Assembly (NCBI GenBank): GCA_010279815.1
Contig: QEOQ01000253.1
Location: 1,243,681 to 1,307,680 of the forward strand
Length of the DNA: 64,000 nt
Reading direction: 5' to 3'
From: Brachionus plicatilis
Taxonomy: Eukaryota > Rotifera > Eurotatoria > Ploima > Brachionidae
A program made the position numbers and the translations under genes. This document shows, one piece after another, positions 24,834-37,500 of this stretch; within the stretch, counting starts at the first letter, position 1, and every line of letters starts with the position of its first letter. The notes beneath the pieces were generated by a model that saw only the letters and a list, made by a program, of their open reading frames with translations, was not told where the DNA came from and did no database searches.

Positions 24834-25294
24834 ATTCGAGCTGGAGACTTAGGATGATGATGAAATTTTAGAAGCACTTTTTTTTTTTTTTAATAATTCT
24901 TTAAATTGAATTTTGAATTTGTCCAAAGATAAATAAATAAATTGCTTTAATTTATTTTTTTATAGTATATTAATTTTATTTTTATTAATCAACAAATCGT
25001 GATTAGAATAAATAAAAAATCATATAAAAATTCTCGTTTACTCGTTATTTTTATATTTATTTATTTATTTAAATATGAATAAAGTTTAATACTAAAATAT
25101 TATAGAGAAAAAATAGGAATGAAAAAAAAGTTTTTAAACAATAAAATATATTAGTAAAAAGTATATTAACTTTAAATGTCTTTTAATGAAGTTTATAAAC
25201 TTTGTTTAATTAAACTGAGAAAATAATTATTGGCTAAAAATTTTTAGGCTAAAATTTATAGAGGAATTTTTGAAAAATAATTTATTTTCCAAAT

Positions 25295-25680
25295 CTGGTG
25301 GAAAGAAGAAAAAGAGGTGATCTAATTCAATTATACAAGTTCATGCATGGAATAGAATTGGTTGAAAAAAGCAACTATTTCACTGCTTCAAATATCACAA
25401 AGAAATTTCGAGGCTCCAACATAGAGATAACTTTTTTTCAACAGAACCGCTAACATATGGAACTCGCTGCCAAATGAATTAGTTGAAGCCCCCAATGTTA
25501 ACAGTTTTAAAGCAGGCATTGATTGCTGGATGAGCAGCAGCAGCTACAGTCAAAACTACTACTACTACTAAGTTAAGTGTATCTAGCGAAAATTATTAGA
25601 CTAGAACTAAGAGTTATTTGCAACAAAGTTTGAAAAAAAGAGAGATTCTAGTAGATAAAATGAGCCTTAATAAACGTGTT
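25295..25680 (+). mobile_element. Relic of a non-LTR retrotransposon 3' end (CR1/Jockey-like)
   Basis: Translates as VERRKKRGDLIQLYKFMHGI, the conserved end of CR1/Jockey-type reverse transcriptases, then runs into a stop. A second frame resumes with FFNRTANIWNSLPNELVEAP and VNSFKAGID, also family-typical, so an internal deletion or frameshift removed the link between them. An ACT repeat and a short AT-rich 3' end follow (aataaac at about 25668). Dead copy. Confidence 0.75.
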
Positions 25681-25999
25681 TTTTTAACTTTATCACAATC
25701 ATTTTCAAATTTTATTTTGTTTTTTTTTTGGAGAATATTTTTCCAAGTATCAGAAATATTATGTTATTAAATCAATAAATTTCTAGTATTTTTTTGGTAT
25801 CATTTATATTTTATTTATTAAAGTTTTTTTTGTTAACAGGTATCAAAAAAATGAAAGAAAATTACCTTCTTGAAATATTTTTATTTGAGAAAATACTGTT
25901 AAAAATAATGTTCAATTAAAAGTTAAAAATAAAATTTTTTTTTTTGATTTTTTAGACATAAGCAACTTAATTTTAAACCTAATGTTTTTTTTTTAACCT

Positions 26000-26245
26000 G
26001 CGGGTCTTTTTCACTTTTTTTTTTGCTTTTATTGGAACAGCGTCGACATTTTTCGACCTGGTTTCCGTAGGCTATCATAGCTAAGCTGCAATTATGTTTT
26101 GCATTTATAATATGTCCCTATCTATTCTAGTGGATAATGGGGAGGCGCTCATCTCCTTTTCCAGTACCATTTGAGCAACGGCTCCGACCTGAGACAGAGT
26201 TTACGGCATCGAGTTGGTTATCTACACCGTATTTTGCATTTAATT
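26000..26245. other. GC-rich island of unknown nature
   Basis: A stretch of near-balanced base composition in a very AT-rich spacer. Part of it (26108-26231) lies between two copies of ttttgcattta at 26097-26107 and 26232-26242, which could be a target duplication. No long frame on either strand, no tRNA-like fold that I can make out. SINE, LINE 3' end or unknown RNA are all possible. Confidence 0.35.
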
Positions 26246-27137
26246 ATAATAAACTAGAGAAAATGGGTATAATGTACCAACCGTCAATTAAATTTAAAAT
26301 CTAATCAAATCAATTTAATTAGTCAAAGTAAAAATCAGATACAAAATTTTTTTAAAATCGCCAATATAAAAAATTAAAAACTATTTTGTTGTTGATATCA
26401 TTAAAAAATAGGATTAAAGAGTGAATTTGTGAATTTTTATGGCGGCTAGAGAAATATTGCAACTTGAAGTTCATTATCATGATCACATGAACAAAATTTA
26501 CTTGATTACAATCTCAATAAAAATAATAAAGTAAAATAATTCATCATTATTTTAATAAAACAAAAATATTTTAAATTCTAAAATAAATCTATTTTTTTCT
26601 AATTTATCTTTAATTGATTTTTCCAAAATTTCTATTAGAAAACTTCAAAGACAAATTGAAATTCAATATTGAGTTATCAAAATTATGGCTCAAAAAAAAA
26701 TTTAAATTATATTTAATTTTTATTAAAAAATATTAAAAAAAAAAAAACAAAGTTAAATTTTTAATTTCATAATTTCAAAATATTGATAAATGTTTAATTT
26801 TTACTTCAGATAAAGATTCATATTTTTTTAATTCTACATAAAGATTAAACAAATTATTTTTAATAAAGTTTAGTAATTTATTATTTAAAAAATTTATAAT
26901 AAACAATCCTTTTTTTCAATCTAAATCTTAAAATTTTGATTTTAAATCTACATTTGATCATGAACTTCAATTTGCCGATATATAGTGGTATTTCAGATTA
27001 TTCTTTTATGAGAAATCGTATACAAAAAAGATAATTAAAAGTTATTCAACCGTTTTTTCTGTTCCAAAATTTTAAATCAATTTAATTCTAAAAAATTTAA
27101 TAATCTATTTCTTATTATAAAAATAAAAAAAAAGTAA

Positions 27138-27538
27138 TTATAATTTAAAATATAAACTTAATAAGAAAATAAAAATATTCAAAAAAGCATTTATGTCGTT
27201 TTTAAAATAGCGTCCTCTATTTAGAACAGGCTCAAGGCATCTTATTGAACATCCATATGAACACTAAACAGATCATTTATTATATCTTGTTTTAAATTTC
27301 TTTAATACTTACGCATTTTTTGCCAAGATCACAATCAAAATCAGTGTAGCAGCTAACTTCGCATGTTGTTATCAAATCTGGTGGAATGCTAGGACAAGAG
27401 CCACTAGTTATTGAAACGCCTTGTAAAAAAATAATTTTAATTTTTTTAAATGCAAATAATTGCCAATAAAATCGTACAATCAAGAGAATGGAAAAATAGC
27501 AAAAATAAAATCGCAATTGAAATTGGTTTTGAAGACAT
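27138..27538 (-). CDS. Secreted or GPI-anchored WAP-domain protein
   Basis: Exons 27478-27538, 27313-27419 and 27138-27263 join to 97 residues. Exon 1 encodes a signal peptide (ISIAILFLLFFHSLDC). The mature part is one whey-acidic-protein four-disulfide core with all eight cysteines: CPSIPP, TTC, VSC, FDC, GKKCC (split by the intron), GC and RC. WAP domains are often protease inhibitors or antimicrobials; which applies here is unknown. The C-terminus is a hydrophobic run (FLNIFIFLLSLYF) after small polar residues, consistent with a GPI-attachment signal or membrane anchor. Donors are GTACGA and GTAAGT. The exon 3 stop was taken by open reading; a further splice cannot be excluded. Confidence 0.75.
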
Positions 27539-27774
27539 GATTGATTTTTTTTCTGTTAAAATAAAAAACTAAACAAAATTTAAGCTTTGTGAAAAACCTA
27601 AAAATGCTAAAAATAAACTTTTATTTAATTAAAAAATGTATTTTCATAATTGTTTTTAAGAAAAAAAATTTATTGTTTAAATGTTTTGAAAAAAGAATAA
27701 CACAAAAGTAATAAAAATATAAGAAAAAAACATTATTATACACAACACATATTATTGAATAATGTTTGCTTAGA

Positions 27775-28125
27775 TTATTTTCCAACAAAAAATGTTCTTC
27801 TTTTTTCCTTCAAGCGAACATCGGGTATTTCTGGATGGACAAAATTTTCTTCATCCTCCTGCACTGGATCATTCTCTAGTTCATGGCTATTAGCTCGAAA
27901 CTTTTGGTTTTTTACATCCAATATACTCATTAGTTTAATCAATCGTGAAAATTCGTTCCGTTTAGATAGAAACTTCAATACATCTATAAAATCGCCGAAT
28001 TTTTCTTTCGGAAATAAATCTGAATGATACTTTAAAAAATTCTCTTCTGTTAAAGCCCTACATTCAGTGTAAGTAACACAAAATAAAGCAAATATTAAAG
28101 AAAATGTTGCTATTTTTTTTTGCAT
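27775..28125 (-). CDS. Small secreted protein of unknown function
   Basis: Single-exon frame of 116 residues from the ATG at 28125. It opens with a clear signal peptide (KKIATFSLIFALFCVTYTEC). The remainder is charged, with a helical-looking stretch (FGDFIDVLKFLSKRNEFSRL) and a basic site near the end (LKEKRRTFFVGK), which could be a proprotein-convertase site. No family recognised. It lies 236 bp upstream of the WAP-domain gene on the same strand. A secreted peptide precursor is a guess from these traits only. Confidence 0.6.
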   Translation of the reverse strand: MQKKIATFSLIFALFCVTYTECRALTEENFLKYHSDLFPKEKFGDFIDVLKFLSKRNEFSRLIKLMSILDVKNQKFRANSHELENDPVQEDEENFVHPEIPDVRLKEKRRTFFVGK

Positions 28126-28543
28126 TTCTTTTCAAAAAACACTTTTTTTTAATTTGAATTAGAAATTGAATTTTGAAAAAATATTTATATTTAAAAATCA
28201 AAGACCATTAAATGATTCATATTTCACAATCTTATCTCATTAACTGCTAATTTCACTAATTAAAAACTCGATTAATTTTAACTAATCAAATCGAAAAACA
28301 CCGAATTCTTTGGGAAATTAAAAATTTTTTAAAAAACTATTTTTGTAGAACCAAAAAACTAATTTAAAAATTTAATTATCTGCAGAGGCTACAATAAAAT
28401 TAGCAAAAATAACGCCAATTTTTTTTCAGTATTTGAGTTTCTGTAAACATTACCTACTACAGTTACATTAATTGTTGTTCCGCTAGACTCATTTTTTTGT
28501 GATTATTATTCTCATTAATTTTAAATTTGATACATTTTCTAAT
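28126..28543. other. Spacer between NWD gene and secreted-protein gene
   Basis: 418 bp, AT-rich; the 3' flank of the NWD gene and promoter region of the secreted-protein gene. Nothing specific recognised. Confidence 0.5.
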
Positions 28544-31500
28544 TTAGCTTTTTTCTGGAATAATTACATCACTGTCATCATCTTCTTTTTTTAGCTCAAT
28601 GGATCCGGATAATTGGTCTTTATTTGCACTTTCTGCATCATTTATTTTTTCATTTTTTTCGCTGTGCAAAAGATCTTTGCTCTTCTCTGTTTTTGATTCT
28701 TCATTGATTCTGTTGCCTTCAATGTCAAATAACTGAGTAAAAGCATTCAAGCCTTTTAGAAATACAGTTGACGATGATTCTTCGTCAGGTGGAGTAGGCG
28801 ATGCAACAGCTTAAAACAATTAATTTAAATATTTAAGTCAATTATTTCTTCCAGTTCTGATTATAAGATCAAAAAGGCTTCTCATGGATTAATTTTTTAT
28901 CATTAATAAAATTTTTCTATTCACTTGACACTTGTATAAAGTTTTTTATTTCTTATAAATTCTCGATAATCTATATGTCAATTTGTAGAGGAGAAATAAT
29001 TAAATCATTTGATATTTATATAATTTTTTTTTTAATAGATATTTTCATTTAAAAATTAATTTAAAAAGGCTTCGAGCTAACATTCGAAAAGAGCGCATAC
29101 TGCACATTCGAAGTGAAGCTCCTTCTGCCCAGTAAAAAAAAAAAAAAACAATAATAAAAACAAACAAACATGTTTTAAATTACATCATTAAAAATAAATT
29201 TTTTCTTTTTTTAAAAAGAAAAAAGAAAGACAGAAGAAAAGAAAGAAGACAAAAAATTTGATAATTTCTAAATAACTATATAAGAATAATTCTTTTAGGA
29301 CCATTTTTAAAGAACTCATGAGTAACAGAAGAAAACCAATCAAAAAATGAAGCAAAATAGTTATTAGCTATTTTAGATTTGGAAATTTAAAATATTGATA
29401 ACAAAAATTACAAAAATTTGACTAAAACGCACACCTGGGTGAATTGTAAAGATAAAATTTTGGTCAAATTCTATTATATGTCAAAAAATTTTTCTTTTTT
29501 TGCTTTCTCAAATGGGTGGTAACTAAAGCTTAGTCAAAAACGCATTTTTCAGACATCCCGAAATATATAGTTTTTTAATTAATATAAAAATACAGAAACA
29601 TTTTAATTATCTTTCAAATAAGTTAAAACTTTAAAACTTAATTTTTATATTTTGAAAATTTTTGATATCATTTATTCATAATAAAATTGAATTGTCGCTT
29701 TTTTTCTTTATTCTATATTTAGGGGGAAAGACGCCATTATAAAATAAATTTCGGCAATTTAAAAATAAATTTGATAGTTAAAATCTAATTTCTAAGGAAA
29801 TTTTTTGGTGGTTATCAATCTATTCAAATTATTTTTATTGAATTTAAGTATTAAAGAAACTAAATTGGCTATGAATTATTTAAATTCAATTTACTGAGAA
29901 AAGTTTCGAACAGAATTGATGCTGGTAATAAGAATATAATTATTTTAAAGAATTTTTTAATTTAAAATTAAAAAAAAATAATATCAGAAACCTAAATTTG
30001 GGGAGTCTTTAAATTTTAAATTTTGAAAGAATTTCCGCAGATGTTTCTGATAATTTACGGATTATTTTTTTTAAAAATTAAAAATTACCTTCTCTAGCAA
30101 AAAGAGTCATTTGTTCAGCCCTCCAATCTCTCAAATAATTCACATACTCTTCGTACTCTGGATCAGCAATAATTAGCATGTGTATGGTACCATCTTCACA
30201 TCCAATGATCACATTTTTGCTATCCTGAGAACAAACCATGCATCTAACTTTTGCAGTACTCTTATAATCAGCAATTTTCTTGCCATCCTCGAGCCTAAAC
30301 GCTCTGATAGTTCTGCGCCCTGAATGATAATAGATCACGTGGTTGTCATTTTCGGTTATTATCGTATCCACATCGAAGACACCTTCGGCAATTTTGGGTA
30401 TCAATATTTTAACTTTGCTTCCACTTTTCAAGTCCAAAACTTCTAATCCACCTCTAGTGGGCGCATACAAACCATACTTGTCGTCTTTTGTCGCTCTTCC
30501 ATTCCATTTTGCTATCGATCTCACAAATTTCTTATCCTTCACATTCAATATGTTGCCTTTTTCCGAATCAATTATGGCCACATGTTGGCCATTTTTGTGC
30601 ATTGGAACTATTGTTTTAAAGTCAATATAGTTCGGATAATGTAATTTAACATTGTGCAAATGAGATCCGTCATTAGCAGCATGAACTGCCAGGATATCGG
30701 TTTTTTTATCATTTCGATAAAAAACCAAATAGGTGTCATCCGAAGTGACCACAAAATTTTTGTAATCAGTGCCAGGCTTTAAATTGTACTCAATTGAGTA
30801 AATAATCTCGCCATCCGGAATTATGTAATTTGTCAAAGTAACCAACTTTTCATTGTTGTCTAATGTCGAAACAAGAACATTGATTTCAGATTGATGAAAA
30901 CAAAATTGTTTTATTTGAATGTAGCTTGGTTGAGAGGGGCCAACAAAGGTGGGCTTTCGCTCTTCTATGTCCCAAATGATTAGACGATTGGACTCGGAAC
31001 TGGCCGCAAAAGTTCCTGTGGTCGACATGGCCGAGCAACTAAACAAGGCACCGTGTGGATTATTGCACAATTGGTATTTTATTTTGCCATCTTTTAGGGA
31101 AAAGACGGCAAGTTGGTTGCGCGACTGCGCCAGCGCAATACAAGCCATTATGCTCACATGAAGCGCCTCAATTGGCTTTTCCAAATGCTCAAGCGGAAAG
31201 TCTTCCTCCATTATATTATTCAAATTCCAAATTTTAATTGTCTTGTCCATGGAGCTGGACAGGACCAAATTTTTTTGCTCTCTGAACGAGCCGATCAAAT
31301 TGGTCATTCGGCCGTAATGAGCATCAAGAACTTTGAGAAATGTTCCATAACTAGTGTCCCACAGATAAATGTTATCTCTGATGCCTGCAACAACATATTT
31401 ATTGTCTTTGGAGAACAAGGCCGGAAAATATAACTTTTTGTAGCCGATTGCGATGTTTTTTACCCCCGGGGGAAACCTCAATGGTTTGCTTTGTCCTGTT

Positions 31501-34500
31501 AGCAAGTAGAACACCTTGAAGCCCCACATAACCACTGCCAGCATGTAATTTTCGTCATCGCTCAGTATCAGAGCAATTATCTGATCATAGTTGTCATCCA
31601 AAGCACCATGATACTTCCAAATGGCCCTGGACTTTTTTGCATCGTTGCCATTGCGTTCAATTCTATTGCGAAAGCATTCCACTGTGTTGTCGCCTATTTC
31701 TGTGCATGTGTACAGCTTTTTTTTATCTTTGGTCAAAATTAAACAACTGTGTATCTCAATGGGACTACAACTGGCCACATAACTTTTCTGAACATCTGCT
31801 TCGCTAACCTCCTTACCATCTTTGGTCTTTTTGGCAATTTTAGCCAAATCTGGCACAAATTTGTATTCTAGAATTAAATTGTCGCGTTCTTTTTCCTCGT
31901 CATCGCGGCAATCTTCGCCTCTGGTCACCATCTCAAGCTCAATTCCATAATTTTCAACACTTTTATTTTCAACAATTTCAATTTCAATAATTGGATACTT
32001 CCACTTGTCTGCCTTAATAATGCGGCCTTTTTTATCATACACATAATAAAAATACTTGCTCCATATGACAAAATACTTGAGGCCAGTGGACGAGCCCAAT
32101 AGAGAATCGGTGTACTCTGCTGGTATCATTGAATTGTCTATCAGCGATTTTTTTTCTTTTTCCTTAGCAGGTGCTTTTCTAGAGTTTAAATTTGCGTTTT
32201 TGGTCTTATCTGTTTGGACAGGTGGCGCAGAGCTGGCAGTGTATCTATTCAAGACCTTTATGTCTCCACTGATTATGTTGCAGATGACTATTTGGTCGTT
32301 ATTTGAAAAGGAAACACAATATTTTTTATCAGATGAGACCGATAGGGACTGGAGAATTCCCTCGATCTGAGGGTTGATCACGCGGACAACATCACCACTG
32401 CTCAAGTCAAAAATAATGAATTTGTTCGAGACAGAAATCAGTTGGGTCTCATCAGCCATAAGACAAACTCCGTACACTGCAAAAGGATGTGCTTCCAATG
32501 AATAGACCAGAGGGCCACCGGGCACATGAAAACAATTGTAAGCTGGAACCAGGGCACAGTCATGAAGTCCATCGCTTTCGCACTCTTCTATCAATGTTTT
32601 TACATTGGAAAATTTTTTTGAATTTATAAAAATGTACGGAAGAAGACGTCCGACTATTTGCGGCACCAAATTGGACGCAGATACGCTCAGAACTGAGCTT
32701 GATAGACGCAATGCGTCAGAAACTAAAATAACTTCCTTGTCGTATTTAAAGGTGCCAAGACAATCTTCAAAATCTGCTATTAGACTGTTTAGAGGCATGC
32801 AACAAAGTTTGGCATAAAGGAATTTGTAGTGGAACAACACTTTGGAGTAGAGCTCGTCTATTCGACGTGAACGAAGTAAATGAAAAGGAAGTTCGCTCAA
32901 TTTTCTTCCATTGTAGCGAACAGAGTTGTCGTTTGGATTGAAAAAAATTTCGGGCTGAGCCGGCACTTTGCGGTCTGCTTCGCCGTGCATTGATTTTAGT
33001 AAAAACATTCGTTTTTGTTCTTCTGTGTAAGAGTATGGTTTTGGGGCGTTGGCCCATACGCCCATGAAATAGTCAGCAATTTGGCTATGAATGTATGTTT
33101 TAAATTTTTGATTTGACAAAAATCTTTTAGTGGAGACTAAGAAAAATTTTTTTTTTAATTTTTAAAACACAAAAAATTTAGAAGCTTGTCAATTTTGTGA
33201 TCGGGTGGATCGGTAAGATGATGTTTAGCAGAATTTTTTTGAAATAAAAAAAATTAAAGTTAAAAGTTGATTAAAATTAAATATTAAAAAGAAGGATTCA
33301 TAAATTTTTCTTAGATTTTTTTTTCATTTTTAACAATCACAATTTTTTGGCATCAAAAAAATAAAATTAATTTCGATTCTGTGAAATTCGGTAGGAAAAA
33401 CTTTATAAATCTTTTACTGGAAGTTAAAAATTAATTCTGTGAATTCATCAGGATACTACAAACATTGTAGTATAATTTTTAGAAATCTGAAAAACTTCAA
33501 AAATTAAATAGTAATTTGATTTACAAATAATCAAGCCAAGTTATTTTTACAGAAATTTCGCTGGTGACTTGAAAACTTTTTCAACTGATTTGACATTGCT
33601 TTTTAAGTCATTTTTTCAAAAATATTTTTTGTTCTGTGAACCAAATTTCACAAAATCTTAATTCAAATTTGATAAAATTTTTGAAAATAAATTGACATAT
33701 CAATTCTGCAAAACCGTTCAAACTCAAAATTGGTGTGTAATAAGTTAACATTCTTCTGAAAAATTGCACTCTACAGCATAAATTAAATGTTTCTTTTCAG
33801 AATTTTTGCAGACCAAGATTGTAAAAATAAATTAGGTTCTTAAGTTGATTTAAAAATTAATCAATACAAGAGACAATAATATAAAACTTTGAATAACCTT
33901 TAAATTTAACTATTTGACCAGCATATAAGTATTTAGAAAAAAAAATTCTAATTTAATAATAAATGCTGATAAATTTTTATTTAAAATTTAAAATTGTGAA
34001 TTTTTTATTTTAAGCTATGGATATCACAAAATTGACGGGCCAAAAAATTTATTAAAAAAACCTTGAATAAATTGTCGATGATACCAAAATACTACTGATA
34101 CTCCATCAGCTTCTCTTTCGCTTAAATACGAAGGAATGTCATTTCTTATTCTTGTCCAGAGTAACGGTGGAATTCTTCTAATTGGCGGCAAATGGTATTG
34201 ATAAATATCGTTTAGTACCTTTATTTTTATTTTTATTTATAAAATTATCTTGAAATAAGTTAAAATCAAATTTTTTCTAAAAATAAAACAACATGCAGTT
34301 ATCTGAAAATTAGCCAGAAAAATTTTTTTTTTTTTTCATGATCATCATTAAAAAATACTGTTAAAATAAATAATTAATAAATCGATTTTGCTTTTTTTCC
34401 ATAATCAAAAAAAAAATTCTTCATGATCATTTATGGGTTAGTTTTGGATTAATTTAAGAAAAGCCTTTTTTTAGAAATTTTATTTTACTAATTTTTCTTT

Positions 34501-37500
34501 TTTTTTTAAATGCCTTTTTTTGCTTGTACATTTTTCACACTTCTTTTTCTAGAAATTAGTTTATCTCGATCGATATTATTTATTTTAGTTTGATAATGGT
34601 TCATCTACCTGAATTTTAGAATGGGAAAAAGCCAAAAACAGATTTTCTAAATTTCAAAAAGTAAAAATAAAAAAGCCACGAAATAGACAAGAAAGCTAGA
34701 AGACAGTTGAAATTGATTCAAAAAAATCAACTAGTATTGGACTAACTTGAAAATACAGTACTACTACGAAAAACTGTTTTTACGTAATTTTACGTGAAAT
34801 TACGTAATTGACATTTTTTGACTTTTTTAAATTTTTTAGGCCTGAATTCGAAAAATAAGAAATTACTTATTTTCACGTAATTTACGTAAAATTTTATTTA
34901 ATAGTGGTAATTTTTAGTAAAAAAAAGTAAAAAAAATTAAATTTTGTACAAATTTTAAGAAAGTTAATTATAAACATTAAACAAAAGGCAAAAAAAAAAT
35001 TTTCAATTATATACATCCCAATAAAATTCAAAGATTCGACCAATCTCCATATCTTTCTATGTCACTTTTATTACCTTAATTTTTATTAAAATTTTTTTTA
35101 AAGATAAATTGAAAATAAAATCTAATAAAAAACTTAAAATGATTTATATAATTTTGGCATTTTTCTTTCGTTAAAGATTTTTCGAAATCTTTGTTAGCCA
35201 TTTCGGCATCAGCTTCCGATAAAATCATTAGTAAAATCATTTGTATGAGTCAATTATTATCGACAAACAATAATTACTAAAAAACAATTTCCCCAAACAA
35301 TATTGTTAAAATTTAAAAAAGTAGTGCACAATAAAGAACTTTTTTTTATCTTAAAAAATTCTTAAGTAAAAGCTTTTCTTCTTATCTGTTCTTACAACAA
35401 AATTTTTTGCTGCCTTAAATAAAATCCCAGCCCATTGAATTATATTGGGATGTGTTTAATTGAAAATTTTTTTTTTTGCCTTTTGTTAATTGTTTTTAAT
35501 TAACTTTTTTAAGATTTGTACAAAATTTACTTTTTTTTACTAAAAATTACCACTATTAAATAAAATTTCACGTAAAATTACGTGAAAAAAAGTAATTTCT
35601 TTTTTTTCGAATTCAGGCCCAAAAAATTTAAAAAAAGTCAAAAATTCTCAAAAAAAATAGTATTTTTTGGAATTTCTACTTTTTACAAAAATTTACGTAA
35701 TTTCCGGTAATTTTACGTAAAATTACGTAAAAACAGTTTTTCATAGCAGTACTGTATTAAAAAATAGATAATATTTTAATATTAAATTGAATTTTTAGAT
35801 TGCGTACTCACATTATACCCTGATAAATGTAATTATGTTGAAAATTTACTATTGTCAATTTAATTTGGTTAAACATTTGTAAAATGTACAAATAATGATT
35901 TTTTAATTCAACTTAAATGTATGTAAATAAAAAATTAATTAATTGTAAAAAATTATTTAGTAATAAAAGTTATTAGTAATAAAAAATTATTTAGGATAAT
36001 AGTGTTAAGATCTAGATAGCTGTATGTTATTATATTGACTGCAGCTAAAGCACACATTTTAACAACTTTATAAACCATTAACTTTTTGTTACAGCTTCGG
36101 ATTTCATTTAATATACTTATAACTAAATTTAATTATTTTACCTGACCTAATCTTTTTAAGTCCAAAACCTGATACTCTACATTTTCAAGAAACTCTTGGA
36201 GAAATTATGTGATTTTTTGGGGCAACTTTCTTGAAAAAGATTGCAAAATGGGTAGCTTTTTCAACTCCTTTCGCCCTCACTTATTACTCCCTTGTCCAAA
36301 TGAGGTGAGCCTATTTTATTCAAAACTATTTTATTCAGCTTGCTAAAAGAAACCTTTATTTTAACTGTAGTTAAAAATATTTTCAAAATTTCATCCCAAA
36401 TACCCACGTAGTAATTTAACTATTCTAAAAATGAATAATATTAGAATTATTTTTTTCCGATTTTAGCTTTTTATTTGGTTTGATATTTAAATTTTTCATA
36501 AAAAAATTTTTTAAATTAAAACTTAAAAAAATATTAATTACGGTCTCGTCCAGAGAAATCAAATCTTCCAACTCAGCTTCGGAAAGTCCATTTTTAGACG
36601 CAGTGATGTATGCCAGAGCATGAGAAACCAATATTTTTCCATGCGAATTTTCCACTCTCTCAAACAGCTTCAAAATGCATTCGTCGATTGACTTGGCCAA
36701 CGATATTTCTTGAGTATACGATTTCCATAGAGAAATTTGGTCAAAAACAAGCTTCACATAAAGTGGTGAATTGCATTCGTTGAGAGCTTCTTTTACAATT
36801 GACAACTGCAGATCACTTAGAGTTCTTTTTATATTTTTTAGCATTTCGAAAATAACTTTTAGAGCCAAATCTTCTCCGAGCGGTTCAACCTAAAATTTTA
36901 AAGAACTAAAATCTACTTATCAATTATCTGCTAAGTTTTACAAAAATAAAATTTTCCGGTAATTCTATCATGTTGTTTAGGGTTTCGATCATTCCAAAAT
37001 AGCCCGTAAGAGTAGAGACAATTATTTTGACATTTTTTGGAAGGTTCACTGGCATCCAAGACAGAGAATGAGCACTGTTAATAGAACTTAATTGGTCTAA
37101 AGAATCTAAAAAAATAAACAATGGTTTTTCGGATGTGGCACTTTCCAGCAGTTTTTTAAAGTGATTTGTTAAATTGGAAAGCTCTAGTGGAATATTGTCA
37201 ATTGGCTTTTCGTAATTGTGACTTATTTGGTGGCAAAGACTTTTCAATAGAGGATATATTGAAGAGCTATCAGGCGTTGTTCCAAGAAAACGAGTGACAA
37301 TAACCGGGTTAATTTTGTTTCCTAACATTGTGCGTATCTTAAATTGTGTCTTTTTAAAAGGAATAATTTTAAATTGATTTTGTTACCATTAAAGCACACT
37401 TTGCCAAAATGGAACTTTTTCCACAGCCACTAGGTCCATGCATCACAAATGGCTGATTTCTTTCTTCGCTTTTGACATAAATTTTGAGCTTTTCCAATAC

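Larger units (their letters stand above)
24834..27137. other. Intergenic spacer, 2.3 kb
   Basis: Holds a relic of a LINE 3' end (25295-25680) and an isolated GC-rich island (26000-26245). The remainder is AT-rich without recognisable content. Confidence 0.6.

Noticed and set aside
25541..25571. Short AGC and ACT repeats as a possible CRISPR-like array
   Set aside because: Simple trinucleotide repeats without spacers, inside a LINE relic of a eukaryotic genome.
30343..32817. Plus-strand frames over the WD-repeat exon
   Set aside because: Antisense shadows of the NWD coding exon.
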